Assembly: GCF_018873765.1 (NCBI RefSeq)
Contig: NC_057922.1
Span: 65,124,755-65,188,754 of the forward strand
Direction: 5' to 3'
DNA: 64,000 nt
From: Telopea speciosissima
Lineage: Eukaryota; Streptophyta; Magnoliopsida; Proteales; Proteaceae
The notes below the pieces were generated by a model. The model was not told where the DNA came from. It saw only the letters and a program-made list of their open reading frames with translations, and made no database searches. The first letter of the stretch is position 1, and the number at the start of each line of letters is the position of its first letter. Below are positions 32,601-43,967 of this stretch, piece by piece. A program made the translations under genes and the position numbers.

Positions 32601-34082
32601 TTTGTAAACAAGGTGACTCATAGGCGTAAATTGACTCAGGTGTAAATTTCCGGGAGCAGTTTCTTTTGAATACAAAATGGAGGAATGCAGGCATCCACCT
32701 ATTTGAGGAGTGGAGTGTAATATTTAAGGCTTTATTTTAGGAGTTGTTTATATTCATTTTGGCACATTAAAACTTTTTGTTGGCCTCGTAACATCAAGTG
32801 GAGGCTCTTATACCGGATGCTGCAAAATTTCCGGTGCAAGAGAAGTACTTATGGTGCTGTGATTTGAGGCTAAGAAATTGATAATATGGTATGAAGCAAG
32901 TATAATTAACTCTCCCCCAAGGTGAAAATGAAAAAAAAAAAAAAAAAAAAAAGAAAGAAAGAAAGAAAGAAAGAGGAAAAGAAAGAACTAGAAGAGATTT
33001 TTTGAAGCAATAGTTGCATCCAATTACTTGTCATTTTTTCCCATAATGTATTGGTTGTGGGGCTGGAGTTGAGGTTTTAATACCTGGAACCAGGTCAAGA
33101 TGGGGGTCCAGCAGATTCCAATCTGTATGGACCGGAAATGGTCAGGAGCAGCTGAAATTTGCTAGATCCTGCCCTAACCCTAGTTTTGGGATACTAATCT
33201 GAATAGACTGATTCAGCCGTTTCAATTCTGATTCTTGAAACCATGGTTGCAGTATATATGACTCAAGTGTATTCTACCAACATGTGCTAGAGAAGGTATG
33301 CTTTCCTCTGTTTCCTTATGATGTTGTTATTCTTTTTTTCCAACCTACCATTTGGATAATAGTGTACATATTTTGTGAAAGGAATTTTGACCTTTGTCTA
33401 GTTGGTGCGTGAAGGGGGGGGGGGGGGGTGGGAGGTCATGATGATGGTAGGATAGTAGGTGAACTCCTCTCTAGGGGAGGAGGAAATCTTTCCCCTCTTG
33501 TTTTGGCAAAAATAGGAGTAAAATGACCGGCCCACCCCTTGAAAGATGAAAGTTCTGTCCGTGCGTTCTAATTTTTCCACGTGAAAGAATGATATGGCAA
33601 ATATGATCATCGGATATCTAAGGACTATCTAAATAGGACAAGTAAATTTCGGCCCAGTCTAACCTGCCACGTGGTAGAACTAGTTGCCTGTAGTATTTTG
33701 TTTGTTTTTGTTGATGGAAAGTTTAACTGTGGAAGTAAGGTCAGAGGTTTGCAAATGGATGGAAGTATTTCTTTCTATTTATTTGATATTTTGATAGTGA
33801 GAGGATATGCCCTTTTCTCTGATGAAGACATCTTCTACTTGACCTATGACCACCGAGGGGTTTAGTTGTATCGATGATGACTTTGAAATCCTGTGAAGAT
33901 ATACGGTCAAACAGATTTACTAGCGCAAGTGATATGAAATGGGGTTTATAATTTGATACTTTCTTTGTGGTTTTTGTTGACTAAGAGAAAGCATTTGATA
34001 TGTTATTTGAGAAATTAGATGGACCTTGGAAAGAATATTATTTGTAAGGGAAAAAATCAGTCTTACAAAACATTTTGATTTA

Positions 34083-34179
34083 ACATTGTGTTTGGTGTGC
34101 ATTCTTGGATGTGATAAAAAATAATTATTTTTATCGTTTGAGAATGAAAAATTGACCTAGAATGCATATCAAACACAGC
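34083..34179. mobile_element. Tourist-like MITE, 97 bp
   Basis: The left end ACATTGTGTTTGGTGTGCATTCT-type sequence pairs with the right end AGAATGCATATCAAACACAG as an imperfect inverted repeat. A TTA trinucleotide flanks both sides (34080-34082 and 34180-34182), the PIF/Harbinger (Tourist) target size. The copy at 39201 shares the ends and the interior motif GACCTAGAATG. Confidence 0.75.
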
Positions 34180-34770
34180 TTAAGTTTATTAAAGTGCCTC
34201 ATCCTCATTGTGCTAGATGGAATGGTGATATGACAATTCTAATTAATAATTAGGTAGACAAAATATTGTTAAAATCAGCCACATTTCAAATTTCAAAGCT
34301 TAATTCAAGCAAATACCCTTCTATGTGTTAGCATGCATCCTCATATATATCCATGCAAACCTATGGATCTCCGAATCATATACATTCTCCATCTTAAATT
34401 TTCAAAGTTTTATATTGCTACTTTACAATTTGTGATAGGGATGAAACTTTACATGTGAGTAGGGGACTGTGGGTATATCTATCCACAAAATTTGGGCCCC
34501 AATCAATCTACTATGTGGCAGATATCTAGGATGCTTTTTTGAAAAGTTTTGCGCTTCATGTATCTTTCCTCTTTCTACCCATTGTGAAATGATGCCTCTG
34601 CCCAACCCCTTGCTGACATATGCAAGGTAGCTTGGGTTCATCAGCCTCTTGTGAATCATTCATGTTTTCCTTTCTTGTATGTCTTGCCTTTTTCCATTAA
34701 TGTCATTTTTCATCTTTTAGACAACTTATAATGTATCTTGTAATAAATCTTGGTTTTTTTTTTAAGATCA

Positions 34771-34994
34771 TCATCCTCACCTTCCTCCGGCTTATCACTG
34801 GCAGTCTGTTCAGGGTTCCAAACTCAACGGTGGCAACTAAACATGAGGGTTGCGCTCGTTATGGGACTTAACCCAACACCTTATGGCATGAGCTGACAAC
34901 AGCCATGCACCACCTATGTCAGCGTTCCCGAAGGCACCCCTCGCTTTCAAGAGGATTCACGGCATGTCAAGCCCTGGTAAGGTTCTTTGGTTTG

Positions 34995-35036
<42 letters not shown>

Positions 35037-35153
35037 ATCAATTCCTTTGAGTTTCATTCTTGCGAACGTACTCCTCAGGTGGGATACTTAATGCGTTACC
35101 TACAACACTACACGGGTCGATACACACAACGCCTAGTATCCATCGTTTACGGC
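34771..35153 (-). pseudogene. rrn16: Plastid 16S rRNA gene fragment in nuclear DNA
   Basis: The plus strand is the reverse complement of plastid 16S rDNA: TCATCCTCACCTTCCTCCGG, CAACGGTGGCAACTAAACA, GGGTTGCGCTCGTT, CATGCTCCACCGCTTGTGCG and CCTAGTATCCATCGTTTACG are all recognisable. About 383 bases cover part of the 3' half and central region; both ends are abrupt. It carries many C-to-T and G-to-A differences from the conserved sequence (for example GTTATGGGAC where GTTGCGGGAC is usual), as expected for methylated nuclear plastid DNA. It is non-functional. Confidence 0.9.
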
Positions 35154-35593
35154 GTATTCTTGATGAAGAAACGTTTATATATAGATGTAGGAGGATTTGT
35201 TTGGGAAGTAAGAAGCCCCTTTGACATCTCTTCATTTGCGAAGAATTCTTGACGTGAAAGCACAGAGACAAAGGGTTGATCTTTGAATAGAAAAAGAAAA
35301 GGAAGGACCAGAAAAAATATATTAAAAATGAAAAGAAAAATACAACATTAATGCCTGGGCGTTACCTCACCCAAGAGAGAAAAGACACCTCACCTTCGGT
35401 ATGGTCATCAACAAGGAGACCCAACCTCACAAAAGGAAAAAACATTACTCAAATCTAAATTTAGGCATAGAAAGAGAATCCCTAGGCAGCTCCTCTTGCA
35501 TATGAGATGGGAGAGAGATCTGAGAAGAAGAAAATCTTGTTTGGTTTAATCTTGATAACGTCCTAGGTTTTGATTGTGCCATATATATAATGA

Positions 35594-35768
35594 AGGACCG
35601 AGTTTTCCTCCACCCATGGTAAATGAGATCCCATTCACTAAGGGGTAGGTGAGGGTGAGAATGGGTATCAGGAGGATATTTGGAAACATACTAAAACCCT
35701 CGGAGGGGTTTGTAAATCCTAGGATGGTGAGTGAACCGTCCTCTATGGGTGGAGGAAAACTTTGTACT
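35594..35768. mobile_element. Foldback MITE, GTTTTCCTCCACCCATGG family (copy 1)
   Basis: The left end GTTTTCCTCCACCCATGG and right end CTATGGGTGGAGGAAAAC are near-perfect inverted repeats separated by about 130 bases containing GGAGGATATTTGGAAACATA. Related copies lie at 41056 and 52047, sharing ATGAGATC and GGAACATACTAAAA. No coding capacity. The target duplication is not clear. Confidence 0.75.
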
Positions 35769-38700
35769 ATAAAGAAATGACCAAATTACTAGTTAGAACA
35801 GTGAAAAATATCATATTTAAGAGAGAGAGAGAGATTTTGAAATGACACTTGGGTATATTTAGAACATTTTCTTATGATTGTTCTGTCTTATTCAATTTTT
35901 TTCTTCTAAAAATCCAAGTTAATTTTTTTTTCAAAATAATTTGTAATTGTACTTACAGTTTTGTCATTTTCAATAATTGTTATTGTTTTATTCACCTTGA
36001 AGTACACATGTGAAAAGACACCATTTTACCTTTACTAAAAAAAAAGTGTCAGATAAAAAGAAAAAAAAATAGTAACACTACTATTTTTTTTACACCTTAT
36101 GAGGTGTCAATAAGAAAATCCCTTATCTAATGTATGAGACAGATTCGTCTATTAACAGACCCACAAAGGTAATGTGTGATTCATAATTGAATTAATTGCT
36201 AAGAATAAGATATATTAATTGGTGCTGCCCAATTATATTTTTTTTTCATAATTCCTACTCACAAAAGATTTAAAAAAAAGAAATTTTCAAATCGTAATTC
36301 ATAATCATAATGACATCATAATATCTTATAAATGTTTTTTTTAAGAAAAAAATCCAATATTAATGCTGATGATTTATTAATATAAGCACAATATTGACAA
36401 AAGCAACAAAAATAGTGATGATGTAATTATAGATTATATATGAAATTTATTTATTTTTCTTTTTCCGTGAGTGCGAGAATAAGAAGCCTTGTTCATGCAT
36501 GGATGAGGGCCGGCATGTGAGATGCTGAGAGGCTTTTGAGTGAGTCATGCCATTTATAAATCTTTTAATTTTTTTGGCATCTTCTAGAAAACTGTTAAAC
36601 TAAGAAATTAAATTAGATTATAAATTTTAAGAGTATTTGGTTCTTGAACAGTCCATTTAGAAAGTGTTTCTTGCGTAGCCCAAATATATGTAACATCTGG
36701 GGTGTGGGATCCATGCTTCATGGAGGGTTTAGATCTGTACCCACCATCTCCAAGTGGGGAGCAGATCTAGATTCGACTCACAGACTAGATGGGGGGGGGG
36801 TATGGGGTACAATTCTTGTGAGATACACTTTGATGTTCTCTGTTCATATGTCAAATTGCAGACTAAACGGAGTTGCCAAGTATCAAAATAGAGCTTTGAA
36901 AAATTCAAAATTATGAGAAATACATGATAATGGTCTTTTTTCTGTAGGCAAGCATGGCGCGCTATACAGGAGGTGGGGCACGTCTATTGGTTAAAGTTGA
37001 GCATAAAATTTGTGACATGTGGCTAATTTAGGCTATATCCTCTCTATTTGATGGTCAAAATCACCACATCATCTAGACACATGACACTATAATATTTGGT
37101 TCATGTAAAAAATCTTCATAGAGCATTTTTTTATACCAAAATTTAATAATAAAAATTAAAATAGAAACTCTGAAGAAAAAGATGGTGATAGAATAGACCT
37201 ACTAGTTCATGGTTTCCACACTTTCATCAAAAAAATAAAAAAAGAAAGTTCATGGTTTCCACACGCCAAGTAAAAAACCACTATAATAGGCCTTCTTAAA
37301 ATCAATATAACATTTTTTTTAAACAAATAACTTTTTATAGTTAATAAATTTGAAGAATGAAATTGATTTTAGAGCTTATAGATATATACTATAAATAGGA
37401 CAAATTTTTTTTTCAGAATCATAATATACATATTTTAAGAATATTTGTTCTATAGAGAGAGACAATGCACTCTACTTGCTTCAACACTTAAAAGCCCATA
37501 TGCTAAGCAAAAGAGGTATAAGATTCTCATCAACCACTCCCAGAATATCTATCGTAGCTAAATTATCTTTGATGTGAATTATTGTTTATATGAATACTCT
37601 TGGCATTAAAACCCTATAGTGGGTTTTTCGTCCTCAGCTTCGAAAGATATGTTACTATTACTATTAATTACTATTATTGCGAGTGCAAAATTACTAGAAA
37701 ACCATGAATACAAGAAGACAAAAGCGGCAAAAAACATCGTTAGATGAATTGATGTGATGCCCTTAGATGGCCTTGGTTCCCCTTCTACAAGACATCCTCT
37801 TTTTTTTTTTTTCTTTTTTTTGCCCTTAAATTAATTTTCTCTTCAGATTTCCTCTTATTCTCTATTATATAACATAATATCCATCAGATGCGCGATGAGA
37901 TGTAGATGGATTGATAGAGAATCATCACATTTTAATTGATATCTGTTTACCTTAATCTTCTTGTTTCTTTATTTATTAATAGAGTAGAAGTTTCCTACGA
38001 CACGAGAGTGAAAAACTCGCACCAATGAAAGGGTGAGAAACACGTTTGTTCAATTAGAGATCTATATTTTTTTTATAAGGAGAGAGAGTATCAATGTAGA
38101 CCTCAGGACTCATTATGTGTTTATGACAAAGGAAATCTCCACCTGATATCTTGGACATCTTTTTCTCTTACTAATATTTAAATAAATTTAATATTGATGC
38201 TTATTGCCCTTACTTAGAAATTAAAAAAAAAACCCCAACTTTGGAAGCATCAACACCAAGGATTCACGAATCCATAAATGAGATCCTATCAGATGTATCA
38301 GCAGGTATCTGCCCGATCTTGTATTGATGGAATGGTTTTAATTAGGGATAAATTTGTTCAAAAAACTATTTTTTTATAATTAGAATAGTAGGTAAAACCA
38401 TCCAATTTGACCCGATACGATTGATTTATAGGCGGAGACCGATATTGATCCCGATATCGCTTTTTTCAGAAGCATGATCCTTCTTACTCTGGCTTTATTA
38501 ATAGATCGTGGCCGTCCATTTTCGTCAGCCCCGTCAATTGCAAGTTGCAAAGCATTGTGTTTTTTTTCGGTGGAATTGGGAGCTTTTATATATATTTTAC
38601 TTGGGGGGAATAGGCCCAAAGAGAGTTGATCTTATGACCTGTTACAGTTCGTCAAAGAATCTGATTGTCAACGATAAGAATAGTTTAAATGGATGGTCGA

Positions 38701-39200
38701 GATTGTCTTACGAATTTGGACCTTGACTTTTCAAGATTCATCAAACCAATCAAAAAGAACTTCTAGTACTTTGTTATTAATATTCCATTCATACGTTCAT
38801 ACTATTATTCGTTTCCGAGTGTTGCGGACTCGGTGGATGGTGGGTCCCACTATTTGCAAAGTGGACCCCGTGTTTCATTCCTTCCCGTGTCTCATCCCCA
38901 CACGCCCGGGGCCCCCGAGAGGAAGCAAGAAGAGCAAGACGTGTGGCAAGTCCAGAGAAGAAAAAATTCGAAGAACCCAGAAGATTCTTCCTTTCCAGAG
39001 ACGGTAGTAATACATATAAGTGTCTCGCTCTTTTACGGTAGTAATACGTATAAGATTCTCTCGCTCTCTTCTTTCCATTTTATTTTTTATTTTTCATGTC
39101 GTGTTTAATATGCATTCTTAGAATAATGTATTCCAAAAGATCATATCAAACAGAGCTTTAATTTTTAAAATTCTATGCTATATAGTTTCAAATACTTTTA

Positions 39201-39312
39201 GGCATTGTTTGGTATGCATTCTAAATTGATTTCATATTTTCGGCTAACAAAAATAGTTGTTTTTATTGTTCGAGAATACGATATCGACCTAGAATGTATA
39301 CCAAACACAACA
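39201..39312. mobile_element. Tourist-like MITE, 112 bp
   Basis: Ends GGCATTGTTTGGTATGCATT and AGAATGTATACCAAACACAA are inverted repeats. TTA flanks both sides (39198-39200 and 39313-39315). It is the same family as the 34-kb copy. A further degenerate relative may lie just left of it (39100-39160: GTGTTTAATATGCATTCTTA and ATCATATCAAACAGAGC). Confidence 0.78.
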
Positions 39313-41055
39313 TTAAAGTATATCTGTATTGTTCATTGTCTTTAATAACGATTTAGTGTTAGTTCTTCGGGGGATGGGGTACTTGGAACCCACAAAATTT
39401 TAAGATTGAGAAGATGAGATGAAATACCAAACGCAGCCTTAGTCTTGGGTCTTTGCCTCTCTAGTCTAGAGATTTATGTACCAGTATCTCTGGAGATTGA
39501 AATAGATTAGTTATAGCGGCTAAAAAATAGATTTAAAAAAAAATAAAAATAAAAAATAGCTTTTTGATCTTGAATCGGCCTGATATGGACTCATTTGTAT
39601 CAATATCTACACCGATACAATACCTGATACAATGTTTTATAACCTCCAATTAGTGTCTCTTAGATGCTTTTTCTTTTTTTTTTTTACAAAAAGTGTCTTA
39701 GATGTTAGCTTTTGAAATTGGTGTTTTTTAGAATGTTAAGATGTGATTAGTTGAAATGAGAATCATTATTATCAATACACCAAAAGAATTAAGCAATTGC
39801 GTCCATTAATGGATGTGAATTATATGATAATTGACTAATAACCTTCTTTGTGGTTTCAACTATACCTCAAACCCAATCCTAGGGTTTAACTCTAATTTAT
39901 TCTTCACCCAAAGTGAAAAGAGAATATATTATAATTCACATGATCTGACTTTTAGATTGGATTGAGAAAAGGTAATTTTGACATTCCACAATTTAAGATG
40001 GGAGTTAATGATCATATTAACTATTTCAGGAATCCAATCAAAAAAGTCAAATCACAATTTCTATGTTAAAGAAAACTTTCGCCAAAACAATATCAATATC
40101 TCTCTTTCTCTTTGGAATTGCAATCATGGACAAATTAAATGGATTTAAAACTTGAGAGTAAGAGAAGCAAGAATTTTGAATGGATTTATAAATTAAAAAT
40201 AAATAAATAAATAAAAGAAGAAGAAGAAGAAGAAGAAGAAAAAGAGAAGAGATTAAGCTCCATGAGTCATGACTTGAGGGGACTATAGGGTATGATTAAT
40301 GATTACCAAGTGTACATAGAAGAGGTAGTCAAGGTAAACTGTGTTTACCAAAAAAAAAAAAAAAAAAAAATGTAAGCTATGTGATTAAAAATTTTCTGTT
40401 AATGTAATAGTTTTTGAAATGTTCAAAATGTTGAATAATCATGACGTTTGGTTAATTTCCATGATATAATAGGCTAAAGTGGTTGTGATTTGATTGATTT
40501 GTCCACCATATAATATATATCTTTGATCTGTCTGAATTTAGGATTTTTTGGGGCTGGAAATTAAGAGTTTCATCAATCACCGGTTGGAAAATTATCTCCC
40601 TCCAGTTTTCTGTCCGGCTCAGTTCGCCAATGCTTGTAATAAGGGGGGTGGACCTCATCTGGGTAGAGTGTATAGACAGGGGTAGGGTGGTCATTGCACC
40701 TCCTTTTTTTATTAGAGGCACTGAAGAAACTGGGCCCAGCAAGAAACTATAGGGGATAAAGATCCCAATTGTTGCTATGGTTTGGATGATTTCCTTACTA
40801 GGTTCCAACATAATCCTGTGAATTTTTACTGAAGCACCTTGCAGATACTTTAATTAACTTTTTATATTTTTTGGGGGTAAACGATACTTTAACCTGGTTA
40901 GGTATTCATGAAGGCAGCAATTGAAGATAGATTAAAAGTATTAAAACTGTTTAGTACTGTATTATTGTATGGGCAATATTGGTTGTAAAGTTCTCTAGAT
41001 TGAAGTGCTCTAGATTAAAAAAAAGGGGGTTTCTTTATAGTTTTTCATTTTGTAA

Positions 41056-41315
41056 AGGACCAATTTTCCCTTCACTTATGGGGTAGAGTCAGGAGAGGGT
41101 GAGGGGGGTGAATGTTCACATACGTGAGCGTAAGCGTTCAAATGGAACATTCCTACAAATAGATTCCATCTGAACGGTTGTGAGTTGATCACGTACGTGA
41201 ACATTCCCTGCACTCGGAGAGAGTGGGAATGGATATCGAGAGGATATTTTGGAACATACTAAAATCCTAAGAGGGGTTGGTGAACCCTAGGATGTTGGGT
41301 GAACTGTCCAATCTA
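41056..41315. mobile_element. Foldback MITE (copy 2), carrying a nested inverted repeat
   Basis: AAAGGACCAATTTTCCCTTC starts a diverged copy of the 35.6-kb family; its right part has GGATATTTTGGAACATACTA and CCTAGGATGTTGGGTGAAC. Inside it, 41110-41207 is a separate palindrome (left GAATGTTCACATACGTGA, right TCACGTACGTGAACATTC) absent from the other copies, so one foldback element appears to have landed inside another. Confidence 0.65.
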
Positions 41316-43754
41316 GTGTATAGACGCTAGATTGGATCACCCTAGTATGTGATAAGTTAAAGGGCTTGATTTAACACGTTCCATCAGTTTTGAAGTTTTT
41401 GACATATCGGTCAAATATCTAATATTTGATATCAAAATCGAACATCATGCCACGAGTTCAAGTCACGAAAATGGCTACCTAATAGAAAGCTCCATAGAGT
41501 AATTTGCAAACCATCAAGAAAGACTACCTATCGTCAAACAAAAACCTTGAAATAAAGTGAAACCATTTGGAAAATACTCTTTTAACATATATATTAAGTG
41601 GGTGACAAAGCAAACACATCTTTAACAATCTTAAAATTTTTAAACTGTTGGCCTAGTTAGAGCAGAGCGCGTTAGGTCATAGCATTGACCATTCACACAT
41701 AATTACAGGTAATACCCAAACAAACCCAAATGTGTATGGAGACTACGCCGACACGGTGCACACGGCGGATATCGAAAAGGCGACATCCTGAACAAAAGCA
41801 TTCCTCGTCAAGCAAACCAATAAAAGACTAAAAAGAACCTAAAAAGAATCCATTGGAGGATGTTAAAATAGACTTTTAGAAGATTACTACTAGAGAGAGA
41901 CTCCAGAGACTGGAGAGGATCCAAATTCCAAATTCCAAATTCCAAACTCCAACTCCAAAGGTTATCTGAAAAAGAGTTGACGTCATCGCCTTTCTTTTTC
42001 TCTGTTTCCTCGTAGATTTTCTACAGACCAACAACTCCTGTGGCCAATGGCGGGTGGACACCTAAGCAATTAAAAAAAAGGGTCAAATGGGTTCTCAACA
42101 TGGTTTTAGTGCACCGTATCGGATCGGATATCAGATACCTATAAAATTGATACGATATCAATACAGTATTGGAACAGATCGATCATATCAGATAGATTTA
42201 CCCCTGCCCAAACATCTTGCCCGAATGGGGTAAGGGATCTTTGCATGCGGCCCTGTGTCTGCATAGCACAGGCAGGACAGATAGCTGCGCCATAGAGAAT
42301 CCAATTCCCTTCTCGATTTCCACCTACGACTCTTTGACCCAAAAAATTTAAAATCCCAATATGGAATCAATCCGCGGAAACAGTATTAGGGGAAATGGAA
42401 AAGTTTAAAAAAGACGGATGAAGAAAACAATTTTATTTAAAAAAGAGACTAATTCCAAAGCAAAACAACTACAATTACTACACTCTTCCAATTCTGCAAA
42501 AGACTTCTGAAATTGTTCGCTTCGTCCAAGATATTGTTCACACAAATCTTTCATCTTCTATACCTTATTACCCTTATTTTTTTTCATCATTCAAAAAAAA
42601 AAAAACAAAAAAACAAAAAAGGAAAGAATTGGGCACGCTGCCGAGTATCCAATATGTGTCATCATCTCTCTTCCCTCTTTGGAAAAGACTCCGTCTTTTT
42701 TATGTCCAACCCTATGATTGGTGTATGTTGTTAGCTTATTGAATACTGACACGTCTAAAGGCATGCCCAATCCTATCCCAAAATTTACTTTTGAAAAATA
42801 AAAAATAGATTTATTTTCTTTGGCTTCACTTGAGAAATATTTGACGAAGATGGACAAATTAAAGTTCACTTTCACCCGTAGAGAAGTTAGAATTCTTTCT
42901 CCACCTATGATGTGATCGGTGATCCTATGATTGGACTTTGGGTTAATCATTTACTTTCACACCCTATTGTTCATGGTCACAAATACCCTTCGTGAGTTTA
43001 ATCCGACGACATATTTAGATGTTGTGGTGAGAAAATTCTTCGATTACCATGGGTGGAAGAAAACTTGGTCCATAAAGATATTAATATTAATATACATAAG
43101 TTCCTCATGTTTTCGGGATCAATTAGATATTTATTGTTGAAGGGTTTTTTTTTTTGTGAGTTCATCAATGAACCATGCTTTGTCACAGACTCTTCAAAAA
43201 TTTCTATAACCCCATTGCTGGAGTATATAAGCTGTAACTGACTCACAATAGGGCTATATCATTATAAAAAAATAAAAATAAAAATTGGTATATAATATAT
43301 ACTAAATAGGTACTATACTCTTGAATAAATGCTTTTCCTAAGATTGTGATTGGATTTATTAATGAGAAAGATCCAAATGAGATCTAACTATATATCATTT
43401 CAAGGAAAAACCAGTATAGAAACAGGTTTTCCATTAAGATATGTTGCCTTATAAAGTCAAAGGACCTTCCTTGATATTAATTACCTAAGATCTTATTTTA
43501 TCAAATTGATACTTATATTGTTTTTAAAGATATTTTGAAAGAAAAGGTAGTTAGAAAATAATTTTCAAACTCACTCATTCAATATTGAATAAGTTAAAGG
43601 GTTGAATTGGATTAAAGTAAGAAATTTTTATGATATATATAGATAGAAGCTTGAAGATTTCTATGTTGAGAAAAGAGAAGAAGATAAGAGAAAAAAAAAA
43701 ATATCAGAAGAGACTGAAAAGGGAGGAAAGGAAAGGAAACCTACCCACTTCGTG

Positions 43755-43758
<4 letters not shown>

Positions 43759-43789
<31 letters not shown>

Positions 43790-43815
43790 CTCTCTTTCTT
43801 TCTTCCTCTCTCAAT
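43759..43815 (+). repeat. CT-rich microsatellite in the kinase leader
   Basis: An uninterrupted run of about 15 TC units starts near 43763 and continues into imperfect CT repeats. It lies 155-210 bases upstream of the kinase ATG, probably in its 5' UTR or core promoter, a frequent position for CT tracts in plant genes. A TATA-like TATATATAGATA at about 43634 lies upstream of it. Confidence 0.7.
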
Positions 43816-43967
43816 TTTTTTGTATAGAAAGTGGTTGGTGATCAGCCCTTCTCCAATTCTTCAAAACCAAATACAAACAAAACCCATTTCTTCTTTGTGA
43901 ATTCCACTCTCTTTGAGTAGTCAAAAAAAAAATTTAAGTTTAAACCCAGAAGAGAAATATAGGATTT

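Larger units (their letters stand above)
32610..43600. other. Intergenic region with MITEs and plastid DNA, no gene
   Basis: About 11 kb between the exportin and kinase genes. Recognised contents: an AAAG microsatellite near 32950, two Tourist-like MITEs, a plastid 16S rDNA fragment, two copies of a foldback family, and a GAA microsatellite near 40220. Open frames are short, lack recognisable protein signatures, and often run through simple repeats. The rest is AT-rich DNA in which I see nothing else. Confidence 0.7.

Noticed and set aside
34905..35252. 115-codon plus-strand open frame
   Set aside because: It is antisense to the plastid 16S rDNA fragment, so the frame is incidental.
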